A DNA stretch of 57,036 bases from an uncultured Eubacteriales bacterium (GCA_900549475.1 UROF01000015.1:1-57036), one strand, 5' to 3'. Shown: positions 17,143-26,399, numbered from the stretch's first letter. Numbers and translations: made by a program. The notes: generated by a model not told the origin, from the sequence alone.

Positions 17143-17910
17143 ATGAGAGAATATATGCAACGGCCCGAAGGGGATTGCGACGGCATGATCGAAGGCCGCA
17201 ACGCTGTAACAGAGGCCCTTCGTTCGGGAACCGCGATTGACAAGATCTATCTGGCCAAGGGAGAAACCGACCGTACCCTCAGCCGGATCGCCGCCGATGC
17301 CCGCAAAGCGGGTGCTGTGGTAGTAGAAGTAGACCGGCGGAAGCTGGATACCATGAGCCAGACCCACAGCCATCAGGGAATCATTGCCGTAGCGGCGGCA
17401 CGGGCATATGCCGCTGTGGAGGATATTCTGGGCATAGCGGCCGCCAGAGGAGAGAAACCGCTGCTGGTGGTCTGTGATGAGATCTCCGATCCCCACAATC
17501 TGGGGGCTATCATCCGTACCGCGGAGTGTGCCGGTGCCCACGGCGTGATCATTCCTAAGCGCCGCAGTGCGGGACTGACCGCCGTAGTGGCCAAATCCAG
17601 CGCTGGCGCCGTGAGCTATATGCCGGTGGCCCGGGTGCCGAATATCCCTGCCCTCCTCAAAGATCTGAAAAAGCAGGGGATCTGGGTGTTCGGCGCAGCT
17701 GCGGAAGGTACGGTATCCCTGTACAAGGCGGATCTGAAAAATGCTGCCGCCATTGTGATCGGCAGCGAAGGGGATGGAATGACCCGCCTGGTCCGCGAAA
17801 ACTGTGATTTTCTGGTGAGCATCCCCATGAAGGGACAGATATCATCTCTGAACGCTTCAGCGGCCGCCGCTATCTTGCTCTATGAAGCTCTGCGGCAGCG
17901 GCTGGCCTGA
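17143..17910 (+). CDS. rlmB: 23S rRNA methyltransferase of the SpoU/TrmH family (RlmB-like)
   Basis: 255 aa. An N-terminal substrate-binding domain (IEGRNAVTEALRSG, about 18-90) is followed by a SpoU knot methyltransferase domain. The three SpoU motifs are present: EISDPHNLGAIIRTAE, then IVIGSEGDGMTRLVRE, then IPMKGQISSLNASAAAAILLYE. Members 2'-O-methylate rRNA, usually G2251 for RlmB. AAGGAG sets the start at MREYM; an earlier in-frame ATG at 17008 has no ribosome site and is not conserved-looking. Confidence 0.92.
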   Translation: MREYMQRPEGDCDGMIEGRNAVTEALRSGTAIDKIYLAKGETDRTLSRIAADARKAGAVVVEVDRRKLDTMSQTHSHQGIIAVAAARAYAAVEDILGIAAARGEKPLLVVCDEISDPHNLGAIIRTAECAGAHGVIIPKRRSAGLTAVVAKSSAGAVSYMPVARVPNIPALLKDLKKQGIWVFGAAAEGTVSLYKADLKNAAAIVIGSEGDGMTRLVRENCDFLVSIPMKGQISSLNASAAAAILLYEALRQRLA

Positions 17911-17933
17911 GTGACAGACAGCGAGGAACCGTC

Positions 17934-20345
17934 ATGACAGATAAACAAGAACCGAACCAGTATGATTCCCTGATGGACACCCAGCGGCTCTTGCAGGGTA
18001 TTGATCCTTCCGCAGAGGAAAACATCAGTCTGGAATCCATTCTGGCGGAGTATGGCAGCCACTCCCACTCTGTGTCCGGGGATCAGGCACCTGCTCCGGC
18101 AGCCGGCGACGACATCTCCTCCGGGGAACCCGCGGAGGAGCAGGAGGCACCGGCTGTGGCGGCGGAGGAAACGGCCAGCCATCACGACGCGTCCGAAGAA
18201 GCGGCAGATGAGCCTTCTGATCAGATGGAGGACGCACCATCCCAGCCAAAGGGACGGATCCGCCGCAGGATCTCCAAAGTCCTTCGTTTTCCTACTCCGC
18301 CGCAGCAAGAGGGGGAGGAAGATATTTCTCCCGTTGAGCTGACAGAGGAGGAGCCGTCCCAACCGCCTCCCCCGCTGGAACCGGATGCAGACCTGGACGA
18401 CATCCTGCCGGACCAGCTTTTCGGCCTGTCGGAAGAAACGCCGGCAGAAAGCAGTCCCTCACAGGAGGGGGAGAAAGCCCACCAGGAGGAGGCGCCCTCT
18501 GAAGTAGCGGATAGTGCCGCCTCCGGTGACGGAGAGGCAGAAAAAGAGGCTGGACCGGCACTGACCATGGAAGATGTGGTAGCCAGCACGGTAGATGCGG
18601 TAAAGGAGGAGCAGGAGCGCCGCCAGGAAAAATTCCGCAAACGGCTGGAAAAGGAGCGCCGCAAGAACGCCCCCAAGAAGATGAAGCGCAAGGAGCCCTC
18701 CTTCCGCCATCCTCTGCCGGATATCGGCCAGGAACCTGCTCTGGGACCGGCCGCCGCTCAGCATAAACGCCGGTATTATGAGTGCCGTAAAGGACTGCTG
18801 CTCTCTGTACCCATGTTGTTGCTGCTGTGGGCTCCCTGGCTTCTGGGACAAGCTGGTGTAACGATCCCCTTCTTCAGTGATAACATAGGAAATTCTGCCA
18901 TCTGCGTACTGGTGCCCCAGGCGCTGATCTGCCTTTTGTGCTGGCCGGTATTCCGGGCGGCTCTGGAAGGCCTGCGGGAACAGAATTTTACCATCTACGC
19001 TACAGCCGCCCTGGGAAATCTGGTGACGCTGCTGGATGAGATGACCCTGCTGCTGCTTCCGGAACGCTCCGCTGTGGCACCTCTGGGGGGACTGTCGGCT
19101 CTGATGACAGTATTTACCCTGTGGGGGCTGACGGATTACCACCGGGGCATGTGGGAAACCTTCCGCATCGGCGCCATGGGCACGCCTGGCCATGTGGTGG
19201 ACTGCTGCCCGGAGGGAATCGCAAAAGGCCGGGGCAGCATCACCGGCTTTTATACCCGGGCCACTGTGGAGGATACCGCTGCCCAGTGGCAGCGCCTTCT
19301 GCTGCCGGTGCTGGCGGCAGCGTCCCTGGTCTTTTCTGTTCTGGCCTCTGTGGGCCAGGGCCGGGGGCAGGATCTGCTGTGGTGCTGGTCGGTGATTTTG
19401 TGCACTTCCAGCGCACTGGTCTGTCCGCTGGTCTATTTTGTCCCCTTTGGCCGTCTGGCAGCAAGGCTTGCCCGCAGCGGTGCGGCAGTAGCCGGTCAGT
19501 ACGGCGCAACCATGCTGGCTTCTGCCAATCGGATCGTTGTTACCGACGGAGATCTGTTCCCCCAGGGAACGGTGGCTCTCAATGGTTTGAAGCTCTATGG
19601 CGAGGAACGCAACCACGCCATTTCCTATGCGGCCACGCTCACCGTCCGTGCCGGCGGCTGCCTGGGCCGGATCTTCGGAGATATCTGCAAGGGAGAGCGG
19701 ATCGCCCTGCAGCCTCTGGAGCATTTCCATATCCATGACGATAACGGCCTCAGCGGTATGATCCACGGTGAGACCGTTCTGGTGGGTACTCCGGCCTTTA
19801 TGCGCCACAAGGCTGTGCGCCTTCCTGCCACCATGCCTTCCCGCACCACGGTGTGCCTGGCGGTGGATGGCGAGCTGACAGCAGTATTTGCCGTAAAGTA
19901 CAACACCTCGGAACTGGTGGAGGCAGCTGTCCGGGCCCTGTCCCGGAACGGTCTGCACCTGGCTTTGGCGGTACGGGACGGCAATATTACCCCCAAGCTT
20001 CTCAAAACCCGCTTTGGCTCTGATGGCGGCGCAGCCTATCCGGAGCTCAGCGAGCGGCTGGCCATGTCTGATCCGGACCGGGAGGGCGGTGCCCCTAACG
20101 GTATTCTGTACCGGGAGGGCCTCTTCCCCTTCGTGGATATGGTGGCCGGCAGCCGCCGTCTGTGCCACACGGTGCGTATCGGGAACTTCCTTTCCATGCT
20201 CAGCAGCGTCTTTGGCGTTCTGGTGGGGTTTTATCTCACCTTTACCGGCAGTTACAGCGTGCTGACACCGATGCTGCTGCTGACCTACCTGCTCTTGTGG
20301 GTGATCCCCATGCTCCCGCTGCTGTGGGGTGTGGATAAGAGCTGA
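17934..20345 (+). CDS. degenerate P-type ATPase-like membrane protein
   Basis: 803 aa. Residues 1-265 are acidic, Glu/Pro/Ser-rich and probably disordered, with a Lys/Arg-rich stretch near 225-260. About eight membrane segments follow: four from ~285, two near 455-510 and two at the C-terminus. The order of parts matches a P1B-type ATPase. 'SSALVCPLVYFVPFG' sits where the CPC membrane motif is expected; 'IVVTDGDLF' around Asp538 stands where DKTGT should be; and N-domain-like pieces (GETVLVGTPAFM, CLAVDGELTAVFAVKY) come next. The TGES loop, the KTGT residues and the GDGxND hinge are missing, so ATP-driven transport is unlikely. The role is unknown. GAGGAA precedes the ATG. It lies 23 nt after rlmB. 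Confidence 0.75.
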   Translation: MTDKQEPNQYDSLMDTQRLLQGIDPSAEENISLESILAEYGSHSHSVSGDQAPAPAAGDDISSGEPAEEQEAPAVAAEETASHHDASEEAADEPSDQMEDAPSQPKGRIRRRISKVLRFPTPPQQEGEEDISPVELTEEEPSQPPPPLEPDADLDDILPDQLFGLSEETPAESSPSQEGEKAHQEEAPSEVADSAASGDGEAEKEAGPALTMEDVVASTVDAVKEEQERRQEKFRKRLEKERRKNAPKKMKRKEPSFRHPLPDIGQEPALGPAAAQHKRRYYECRKGLLLSVPMLLLLWAPWLLGQAGVTIPFFSDNIGNSAICVLVPQALICLLCWPVFRAALEGLREQNFTIYATAALGNLVTLLDEMTLLLLPERSAVAPLGGLSALMTVFTLWGLTDYHRGMWETFRIGAMGTPGHVVDCCPEGIAKGRGSITGFYTRATVEDTAAQWQRLLLPVLAAASLVFSVLASVGQGRGQDLLWCWSVILCTSSALVCPLVYFVPFGRLAARLARSGAAVAGQYGATMLASANRIVVTDGDLFPQGTVALNGLKLYGEERNHAISYAATLTVRAGGCLGRIFGDICKGERIALQPLEHFHIHDDNGLSGMIHGETVLVGTPAFMRHKAVRLPATMPSRTTVCLAVDGELTAVFAVKYNTSELVEAAVRALSRNGLHLALAVRDGNITPKLLKTRFGSDGGAAYPELSERLAMSDPDREGGAPNGILYREGLFPFVDMVAGSRRLCHTVRIGNFLSMLSSVFGVLVGFYLTFTGSYSVLTPMLLLTYLLLWVIPMLPLLWGVDKS

Positions 20346-20432
20346 CAGGCGGTATTCATTGTGACTATGTGAGAAAAGGAACAGTCTCTTTTGTCAGTTT
20401 TATCAAAAATCTATGGCAAAATAAAATTCCAG

Positions 20433-20461
20433 TTGTGCTAAAACGGGAAATATTATATAAT
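20433..20461 (+). promoter_or_regulatory. promoter of the EF-G-like gene
   Basis: TTGTGC (20433-20438), 17-nt spacer, TATAAT (20456-20461). A small hairpin AAGCGG-TTT-CCGCTT lies in the 5' leader before the AAGGAG site. Confidence 0.75.
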
Positions 20462-20519
20462 CGGTTCGTTAAGCGGTTTCCGCTTTTGCAACGAGATAAA
20501 CGGAAGGAGACTAACGCAT

Positions 20520-22592
20520 ATGGACATTCGCAACATCTGCCTGCTGGGTCACGGCGGCAGTGGTAAGACCTCTCTGGTGGAGAGCATGCTGTATATCACC
20601 GGTGCTATCGACCGTCTGGGCAAGACTGCAGACGGCAACACCGTTTGCGATTATGACAGTGAGGAGACCAAGCGCCAGATTTCTATTTCTCTGGCTATGG
20701 CTCCCGTCACCTATCAGGGCGTTAAGATCAACGTGCTGGATGCTCCCGGCAACTTTGACTTCGCAGGTGAGATGCAGTCCGGTCTCCGGGCCGCCGAGGT
20801 CGGCGTGCTGGTCTGTGCTTCCAAGGACGGCCTTTCCGTCGGTGCCGAGCGCGGCTGGAAGTATCTCCAGTCTCAGAAGAAGCCCTGCATCGTATATATT
20901 TCCAAGGAGGATGAGGAGAACGCCAACTTCTCCACCACTCTGGAGGCTCTGCGCGAGAACCTCAGCAAGTCCATCGCCCCTGTGGTAGCTCCCATCTGGG
21001 ACGAGAACAAGCGCACCATCGGCATCATCGACGTGCTGAACAAGAAGGCCTACAAGATGCCCGACGACAAGAAGGGCAAGCGTGTGGAGATCCCCATCCC
21101 TGAGAGCAAGGTCCACGTGGTGGACGAGCTGTACGATCAGCTGATGGAAGCTGTGGCGGAGACCACCGAGGAGAATATGGAAAAGTTCTTCTCCGGTGAG
21201 CCCTTCACCAAGGAAGAGATCCACAACGGCCTGAAGGTCGGTATGCGGGAAGGCACCATCGCCCCCGTCCTCTGCGGCTCTGCCTTTACGGGCCTGGGCA
21301 CCGAGATGCTGCTGCAGACCATCGTGGATCTGGTTCCCTCTCCTGCGGAGATGCCCGCTGAGATCGCCACCGACGAGGCTGGTGAGAACGAGGTGGAAGT
21401 GGCCCATGATCCCAATGGCCCCACCGCCGCCATCGTATTCAAAACCATTTCCGATCAGTACGGCAAGTACTCCCTGGTCAAGGTGGTCTCCGGTAAGATC
21501 ACCAGCGATATGACCCTGTACAACACCTCCACCGGCAAGGCTGAGAAGCTGGGCCGTCTGTATACCATCCGCGGTAAGAAGACCGAGGAAGTCAAGGAGA
21601 TCGCCTGCGGCGATATCGGCGCCATTGCCAAGATGGACCGCCTCAAGACCGGCGATACCCTGTGTGATCCCAAGAAGGTGGTAAAGCTGGCTGCGGTCAA
21701 GTTCGCCGAGCCCTGCTACTCCCGTGCCATCGCCCCCAAGACCCGCGGTCAGGACGAGAAAGTGGGTACCGGCCTCATCCGCCTCAACGAAGAGGATCCC
21801 ACCTTTACCGTGGTCAACAACGCCGAGACTCACCAGGTGGTGGTTTCCGGCGCCGGCGACATCCAGATCGATGTTCTGGTCAGCAAGCTCAAGAGCCGCT
21901 TCGGTGTGGAAGCCGAGCTGGATACGCCTCGCGTGGCTTACCGCGAGAAGATCCGTAAAAAGGTCCGTAAGCAGGGCCGTCATAAGAAGCAGACCGGCGG
22001 CAGCGGCCAGTTCGGTGATGTCCATATCGTCTTTGAGCCCCAGGAGGAGAGCGAGGATATGATCTTCGCCGAGGAAGTGTTCGGCGGCAGCGTGCCCAAG
22101 AACTTCTTCCCCGCTGTTGAGAAGGGCCTGCGTGAGGCCTGCGCCCACGGCGTCCTGGCCGGCTATCCTGTGGTGTTCCTGAAGGCCACCCTGGTGGACG
22201 GTTCCTATCACCCGGTTGACTCCTCTGAAATTGCCTTCAAGACCGCCGCTCAGCTGGCCTACAAGGCCGCTCTGCCCGAGGCGTCTCCCGTCCTGCTGGA
22301 GCCCATCGGCGAGCTGAAGGTCACCATTCCCGACAGCTACATGGGCGATATCATCGGCGACCTGAACAAGCGCCGCGGCCGTGTTATGGGTATGACCCCC
22401 ACTGGCGACGGCGACCAGATCGTAGAGGCTGAGGTCCCCATGGCGGAGATGATGACCTACGCCATCGACCTGCGCTCCATGAGCCAGTCCCGCGGCTCCT
22501 TCACCTTCCACTTCGTCCGCTACGAGGAGTGTCCTCCTGCGGCCCAGGAGAAGGCCATTGCCGAGGCCAAGGCTCTGGCTGAGGCCGAGTAA
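20520..22592 (+). CDS. elongation factor G-like GTPase (EF-G paralogue)
   Basis: 690 aa with the five-domain EF-G layout. It belongs to the EF-G2-like group, recognised by G1 motif GHGGSGKT (10-17) and the 'TGAIDRLGKTADGNTVCDYD' segment. Two GTPase motifs depart from canonical EF-G: G3 reads DAPGNFDF (74-81), so the catalytic His position is Asn78, and G4 reads SKED (128-131) instead of NKxD. The domain IV loop and the C-terminal domain (IPDSYMGDIIGDLNKRRGRVMGM) are intact. Strong codon bias suggests abundant expression. It probably acts on ribosomes, but a non-canonical role is possible. A terminator follows. Confidence 0.88.
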   Translation: MDIRNICLLGHGGSGKTSLVESMLYITGAIDRLGKTADGNTVCDYDSEETKRQISISLAMAPVTYQGVKINVLDAPGNFDFAGEMQSGLRAAEVGVLVCASKDGLSVGAERGWKYLQSQKKPCIVYISKEDEENANFSTTLEALRENLSKSIAPVVAPIWDENKRTIGIIDVLNKKAYKMPDDKKGKRVEIPIPESKVHVVDELYDQLMEAVAETTEENMEKFFSGEPFTKEEIHNGLKVGMREGTIAPVLCGSAFTGLGTEMLLQTIVDLVPSPAEMPAEIATDEAGENEVEVAHDPNGPTAAIVFKTISDQYGKYSLVKVVSGKITSDMTLYNTSTGKAEKLGRLYTIRGKKTEEVKEIACGDIGAIAKMDRLKTGDTLCDPKKVVKLAAVKFAEPCYSRAIAPKTRGQDEKVGTGLIRLNEEDPTFTVVNNAETHQVVVSGAGDIQIDVLVSKLKSRFGVEAELDTPRVAYREKIRKKVRKQGRHKKQTGGSGQFGDVHIVFEPQEESEDMIFAEEVFGGSVPKNFFPAVEKGLREACAHGVLAGYPVVFLKATLVDGSYHPVDSSEIAFKTAAQLAYKAALPEASPVLLEPIGELKVTIPDSYMGDIIGDLNKRRGRVMGMTPTGDGDQIVEAEVPMAEMMTYAIDLRSMSQSRGSFTFHFVRYEECPPAAQEKAIAEAKALAEAE

Positions 22593-22605
22593 ATACAGCA
22601 TTGAC

Positions 22606-22636
22606 AAGCCCCCGGCTTTCGCCGGGGGCTTGTTGT
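22606..22636 (+). terminator. terminator after the EF-G-like gene
   Basis: Eleven-bp stem AAGCCCCCGGC / GCCGGGGGCTT with a TTTC loop, followed by GTTGT; strong stem, weak U-run. Confidence 0.75.
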
Positions 22637-22710
22637 ACAAGGTGCGGCATGCTGGAAACAAGACGGAATATGGTCTGCAGGAAGTGCTGTCGGGTCTGGC
22701 AGATCCGCCT

Positions 22711-22743
22711 GAAAAAAGGGCCGGCCCCCATGGGGCCGGCCCT
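22711..22743 (-). terminator. terminator after the 136-aa protein gene
   Basis: Inverted repeat AGGGCCGGCCCC / GGGGCCGGCCCT, followed on the minus strand by a six-T run. It faces the convergent EF-G terminator. Confidence 0.75.
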
Positions 22744-22756
22744 CGTCTGTCTGTTC

Positions 22757-23167
22757 TTATTCCATGTCCACACTGATATGGTCGGTGCCATGGGCTTCAA
22801 ATTCCCCCATGTACTCCTCCATACGCTCCATGACCTCGTCGTAATTTTCCGCTGTGGCCCGGTCGGCGTCCAGGTCCCGCAGGGCCAGTTCTTCCGCCAG
22901 GATCTCAAAAAAGGTCACATCCTCATAGGCCATGATAGCCTCGTGGATCCCGCCCTCGGCAAAGGCCCGGGAAGGGATGATCTCCCCATTGTACAGTTCG
23001 ATCAGCGGCGCCATACCGTGGTCCAGGCAGTGGGAAAACACCAGGCTCTCCACCTTGTCGTAGTCCCGGATCCGGTCGTCGCCCCGGGTAGAGTTAAGGA
23101 CCCAGTTGCCTATGTAGACAAGATCCAGCAGACGACGGTATTGCTTTTCAGTCAGACGCAGCTCCAT
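22757..23167 (-). CDS. conserved hypothetical protein
   Basis: 136 aa, acidic, probably all-helical, with no membrane segment or recognisable motif. The start MELRLTEKQ is chosen because GAGGAGG lies upstream; the longer in-frame reading to 23320 runs through the murI promoter on the other strand. It is a single-gene unit between a terminator and the divergent murI promoter. I do not know its function. Confidence 0.7.
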   Translation of the reverse strand: MELRLTEKQYRRLLDLVYIGNWVLNSTRGDDRIRDYDKVESLVFSHCLDHGMAPLIELYNGEIIPSRAFAEGGIHEAIMAYEDVTFFEILAEELALRDLDADRATAENYDEVMERMEEYMGEFEAHGTDHISVDME

Positions 23168-23262
23168 AGCGAACCTCCTCTCATCATCAGGCAGTTCACA
23201 GTATAGCAGATTATTAAAAAAAATTCCACAGAAAAACCAGGGCAAAAAGACCAAATTTTTAC

Positions 23263-23291
23263 TTGTTATTGCAGAAAAAGCATAGTACAAT
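23263..23291 (+). promoter_or_regulatory. promoter of the murI-DUF1934-argS unit
   Basis: TTGTTA (23263-23268), 17-nt spacer, TACAAT (23286-23291). Confidence 0.65.
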
Positions 23292-23343
23292 AATAAAGTT
23301 ACAGACCATGCACCGCCCATCGGCGGTATGAGGAGGGAACCCC

Positions 23344-24156
23344 TTGAATCAGCAGCCCATCGGCGTCTTTGACTCCGGTCTGGGGGGCCTGACCGCAGTG
23401 CGTCAGCTGCGGCGGATCATGCCCTCTGAAAACATTATATACTTCGGCGATACCTCCCGTGTCCCCTATGGCAACCGCAGCCGGGAGACGATTTTGAAGT
23501 ATGCCCGCCAGGACATGCGTTTTCTCCGCAGCTTTGACCTGAAAGCAGTGGTGATCGCCTGCGGAACGGTAAGCAGCAACTGTCTGGAAACCCTTCAGGC
23601 AGAGAACAACATCCCCGTTATCGGCGTGGTGGCTCCGGCGGTCCAGCGGGCTACATCTCTGACGAAAAATGGCCGGGTGGGGCTGGTGGCTACCCGGGCC
23701 TCTGTCCGCAGCGGCGCCTATGAGCGTATGTTCCACGCTATGGCACCCAACGCCCAGCTGTTCAGCAAGGCCTGCCCTCTTTTTGTCCCGCTGGTGGAGG
23801 AGGGCCGCTGCCGTCCCGGTGACGCCGTCATCGAGCAGGTGGCAAAAGAGTACTTGGCAGAGCTGAAGGAAAAGGATATCGACACCCTGGTCCTGGGCTG
23901 CACCCACTATCCCCTGCTGGCGGAGGTCATCGGCCAGGTCATGGGGCCGGAGGTGGCCCTGGTGGATGTGGGAGCTGAGTCCGCCCGGGCAGCCTGGACG
24001 CTGCTGACAGGGCAGAAGGCATTGGCGGAGCGCAGAGAAGGCGCCGCCAGCTTTTACACCAGTGACCGTGTGGAGGACTTTGAGCATCTGGCCTCCCTGT
24101 TCCTCCAGGAGGACATCACCAACCAGGCCCAGCAAATCGATATTTCCCGGTATTGA
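23344..24156 (+). CDS. murI: glutamate racemase
   Basis: 270 aa. It interconverts L- and D-glutamate, supplying D-Glu for peptidoglycan. Motifs: GVFDSGLGGLTAVRQL with Asp10-Ser11, YFGDTSRVPYG, first catalytic Cys73 in ACGTVSS and second Cys186 in LGCTHYPLL. The usual ACNT motif reads ACGT here (Asn to Gly at 74), a variation near the active site. Translation begins at TTG behind GGAGG. The DUF1934 gene follows after 1 nt. Confidence 0.94.
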   Translation: MNQQPIGVFDSGLGGLTAVRQLRRIMPSENIIYFGDTSRVPYGNRSRETILKYARQDMRFLRSFDLKAVVIACGTVSSNCLETLQAENNIPVIGVVAPAVQRATSLTKNGRVGLVATRASVRSGAYERMFHAMAPNAQLFSKACPLFVPLVEEGRCRPGDAVIEQVAKEYLAELKEKDIDTLVLGCTHYPLLAEVIGQVMGPEVALVDVGAESARAAWTLLTGQKALAERREGAASFYTSDRVEDFEHLASLFLQEDITNQAQQIDISRY

Positions 24157-24157
24157 T

Positions 24158-24592
24158 ATGGCAGAGAAGAAAGTTATTATTTTTGTAAAAAGCCACCAGC
24201 ATTACGAGGGTGCGGAGCCCGAGGAAATGGAACTGATCTCCGAGGGCCTGATGGACACAGCGGAGGACGGTACGGTAACGCTGGCCTATGAGGAGACCGA
24301 GCTTACCGGTCTGGAGGGTACCCGCACTACGTTTACGATCAAGGATGACATGGTGGTCCTCTCCCGCACCGGACAGGTGAATTCCCAGATGGTGTTTCAG
24401 CGGGGCCGGCAGCACAGCTCCCTCTATGAGACGCCTTGGGGCACTATGACCGTGGATATTGCCACATCCCAGCTGGCCAGCCGCCTGGGTGACCGGGGCG
24501 GCGTGCTGGACATCCAGTACTCCATCGCTGTGGAGCACCGGGTGGCAGGCCGCAACCAGTTTAAAATTCGTGTACGAGAGATAGCGAGGTAG
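24158..24592 (+). CDS. DUF1934 (YwiB-like) beta-barrel protein
   Basis: 144 aa. It matches the DUF1934/YwiB pattern: 'MVVLSRTGQVNSQMVFQRGRQ' then 'YETPWGTM' and 'IQYSIAV...VAGRNQFKIRV', a lipocalin-like barrel of unknown function. In Bacillus the homologue is also next to argS, which supports the call. It starts 1 nt after the murI stop and ends 5 nt before argS, so the three genes form one operon. Confidence 0.88.
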   Translation: MAEKKVIIFVKSHQHYEGAEPEEMELISEGLMDTAEDGTVTLAYEETELTGLEGTRTTFTIKDDMVVLSRTGQVNSQMVFQRGRQHSSLYETPWGTMTVDIATSQLASRLGDRGGVLDIQYSIAVEHRVAGRNQFKIRVREIAR

Positions 24593-24597
24593 ACGAT

Positions 24598-26343
24598 ATG
24601 ATCCATATGATCCAAAATGCCAAGGACCAGGTCCTGGCCCTCACCAACGCCGCCTATGAGGCCGCCGTGGCCGCCGGAAAGCTGCCTGCCGACGTGGCTG
24701 TCCGGGCCAATGTGGAGATCCCCAAGGATACCGCCAACGGCGATTACACCACCACCTTCGCCCTGGCCGCTGCCAAAGCCATGAAGAAGAGCCCCCGGGA
24801 GATCGCCGGGGTGCTGCTGGAGAATATGAACCTGGAGGGCAGCTACTTTGCCTCCGCAGAGATCGCCGGAGCCGGCTTCCTCAACTTCCGCCTGGCGGAG
24901 AAGTGGTACCGGGATGTTCTGGCCGCTGTGGAGAGCGAGGGTGAGGCCTATGGCCGCAGCGATAGCCTCAAGGGCCAGCGGATCATGGTGGAGTTCGTCT
25001 CCGCCAACCCCACCGGTCCCATGCACATGGGCAATGCCCGGGGCGGCGTGCTGGGCGACACCCTGGCCTCCGTGCTGGAAGCTGCCGGGGCTGATGTGTG
25101 GCGGGAATTCTACGTCAATGACGCCGGCAACCAGATCGAGAAATTTGCCTCCTCCCTGGAGGCCCGCTACCTCCAGATCATCCTGGGCGAGGAGGCTGTC
25201 CCCTTCCCCGAGGACGGCTACCACGGCGACGACATCAAGGAGCTGGCTCAGGCCTTCTATGAGCAGTATGGCGAGCAGTACAAGGATGCCGATACCGCCA
25301 GCCGCCACGCCGCTCTGGCCAAGTTCGGCCTGGAGCGGAACATCCCCAAGATGAAGAGCGACCTCCAGCGCTACAAGATCGAGTACGATCAGTGGTTCTT
25401 TGAGTCCACCCTCCACGAGAGCGGCTATGTGGCGGAGACGGTGGATAAGCTCACGGAAATGGGCTGGACCTATGAGAAAGAGGGGGCCCTGTGGCTGGCC
25501 ACCAGCCGGATTCTGGCGGAGAACTACCGCAAGGCCGGCAAGAGTGAGAAGGACATTGAGAAGCTGGACCTGAAGGACGACGTCCTCCGCCGGGCCAATG
25601 GCTTCTACACCTACTTTGCCGCCGACATCGCCTACCACCGCAACAAGTTTGAGAAGCGCGGCTTTGACAAGGTCATCAACGTCTGGGGCGCCGACCACCA
25701 CGGCCATGTGGCCCGTCTGAAGGGTGCCATGGACGCCCTGGGCCTGGATGGTACCCACCGCCTGGACATCGTCCTCATGCAGCTGGTGAAGCTGCTGCGG
25801 GATGGCGAGGTGGTCCGCATGAGCAAGCGTACCGGCAAGGCCATCTCCCTCAGCGACCTGCTGGACGAGGTGCCGGTGGACGCCGCCCGGTGGTTCTTCA
25901 ACGCCAAGCCCGACACCCAGATGGACTTCGACCTGGGGCTGGCGGTTCGGGAGGACAGCGAGAACCCCATCTACTACGTGGAATACGCCCATGCCCGGAT
26001 CTGCAGCGTGCTGCGGAATCTGGCCGCCGAGGGCTATTCTGTCCCCGCCATGGCGGATGTAGACATGTCCCTTCTCTCCGGCGAGACGGAGATCGCCCTC
26101 ATCAAGCAGATCTCCCAGTTCTGCGAGGAGCTGCGGCTGGCCGCCCGTGACTACGATCCCAGCCACATCAACCGCTATCTGGTAGAGTTGGCGGGCTGCT
26201 TCCACCGCTTCTACACCGCCTGCCGCATCAAGGGGGAGGCCCCTGCAGTGCTGGCAGCCCGGCTGAAGCTGGCGGATACCACCCGCAGCGTTCTGAAGAA
26301 CGGCCTGGCCCTCCTGGGCGTGGACGCTCCGGAGAAAATGTAA
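24598..26343 (+). CDS. argS: arginyl-tRNA synthetase
   Basis: 581 aa class I synthetase that charges tRNA-Arg. The N-terminal additional domain is followed by the catalytic fold with the HIGH-type motif at PTGPMHMGN and a KMSKS-like MSKRTGKA. The C-terminal DALR anticodon-binding domain (about 455-581) contains YYVEYAHARICSVLR and ends in the characteristic LLGVDAPEKM. The start is either of two nearby ATGs; 24598 is used. A strong terminator follows. Confidence 0.97.
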   Translation: MIHMIQNAKDQVLALTNAAYEAAVAAGKLPADVAVRANVEIPKDTANGDYTTTFALAAAKAMKKSPREIAGVLLENMNLEGSYFASAEIAGAGFLNFRLAEKWYRDVLAAVESEGEAYGRSDSLKGQRIMVEFVSANPTGPMHMGNARGGVLGDTLASVLEAAGADVWREFYVNDAGNQIEKFASSLEARYLQIILGEEAVPFPEDGYHGDDIKELAQAFYEQYGEQYKDADTASRHAALAKFGLERNIPKMKSDLQRYKIEYDQWFFESTLHESGYVAETVDKLTEMGWTYEKEGALWLATSRILAENYRKAGKSEKDIEKLDLKDDVLRRANGFYTYFAADIAYHRNKFEKRGFDKVINVWGADHHGHVARLKGAMDALGLDGTHRLDIVLMQLVKLLRDGEVVRMSKRTGKAISLSDLLDEVPVDAARWFFNAKPDTQMDFDLGLAVREDSENPIYYVEYAHARICSVLRNLAAEGYSVPAMADVDMSLLSGETEIALIKQISQFCEELRLAARDYDPSHINRYLVELAGCFHRFYTACRIKGEAPAVLAARLKLADTTRSVLKNGLALLGVDAPEKM

Positions 26344-26364
26344 ACTTTCGCAACATAAGAAACT

Positions 26365-26399
26365 GCCGCCCACGGTATAAAACCGTGGGCGGCTTTTTT
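26365..26399 (+). terminator. terminator after argS
   Basis: Stem GCCGCCCACGGT / ACCGTGGGCGGC followed by six T. Confidence 0.92.

Noticed and set aside
20511..22661. 716-codon open frame on the minus strand
   Set aside because: Antisense to the EF-G-like gene. It is long only because of the strong codon bias of the sense strand; it has no ribosome site or recognisable domain.
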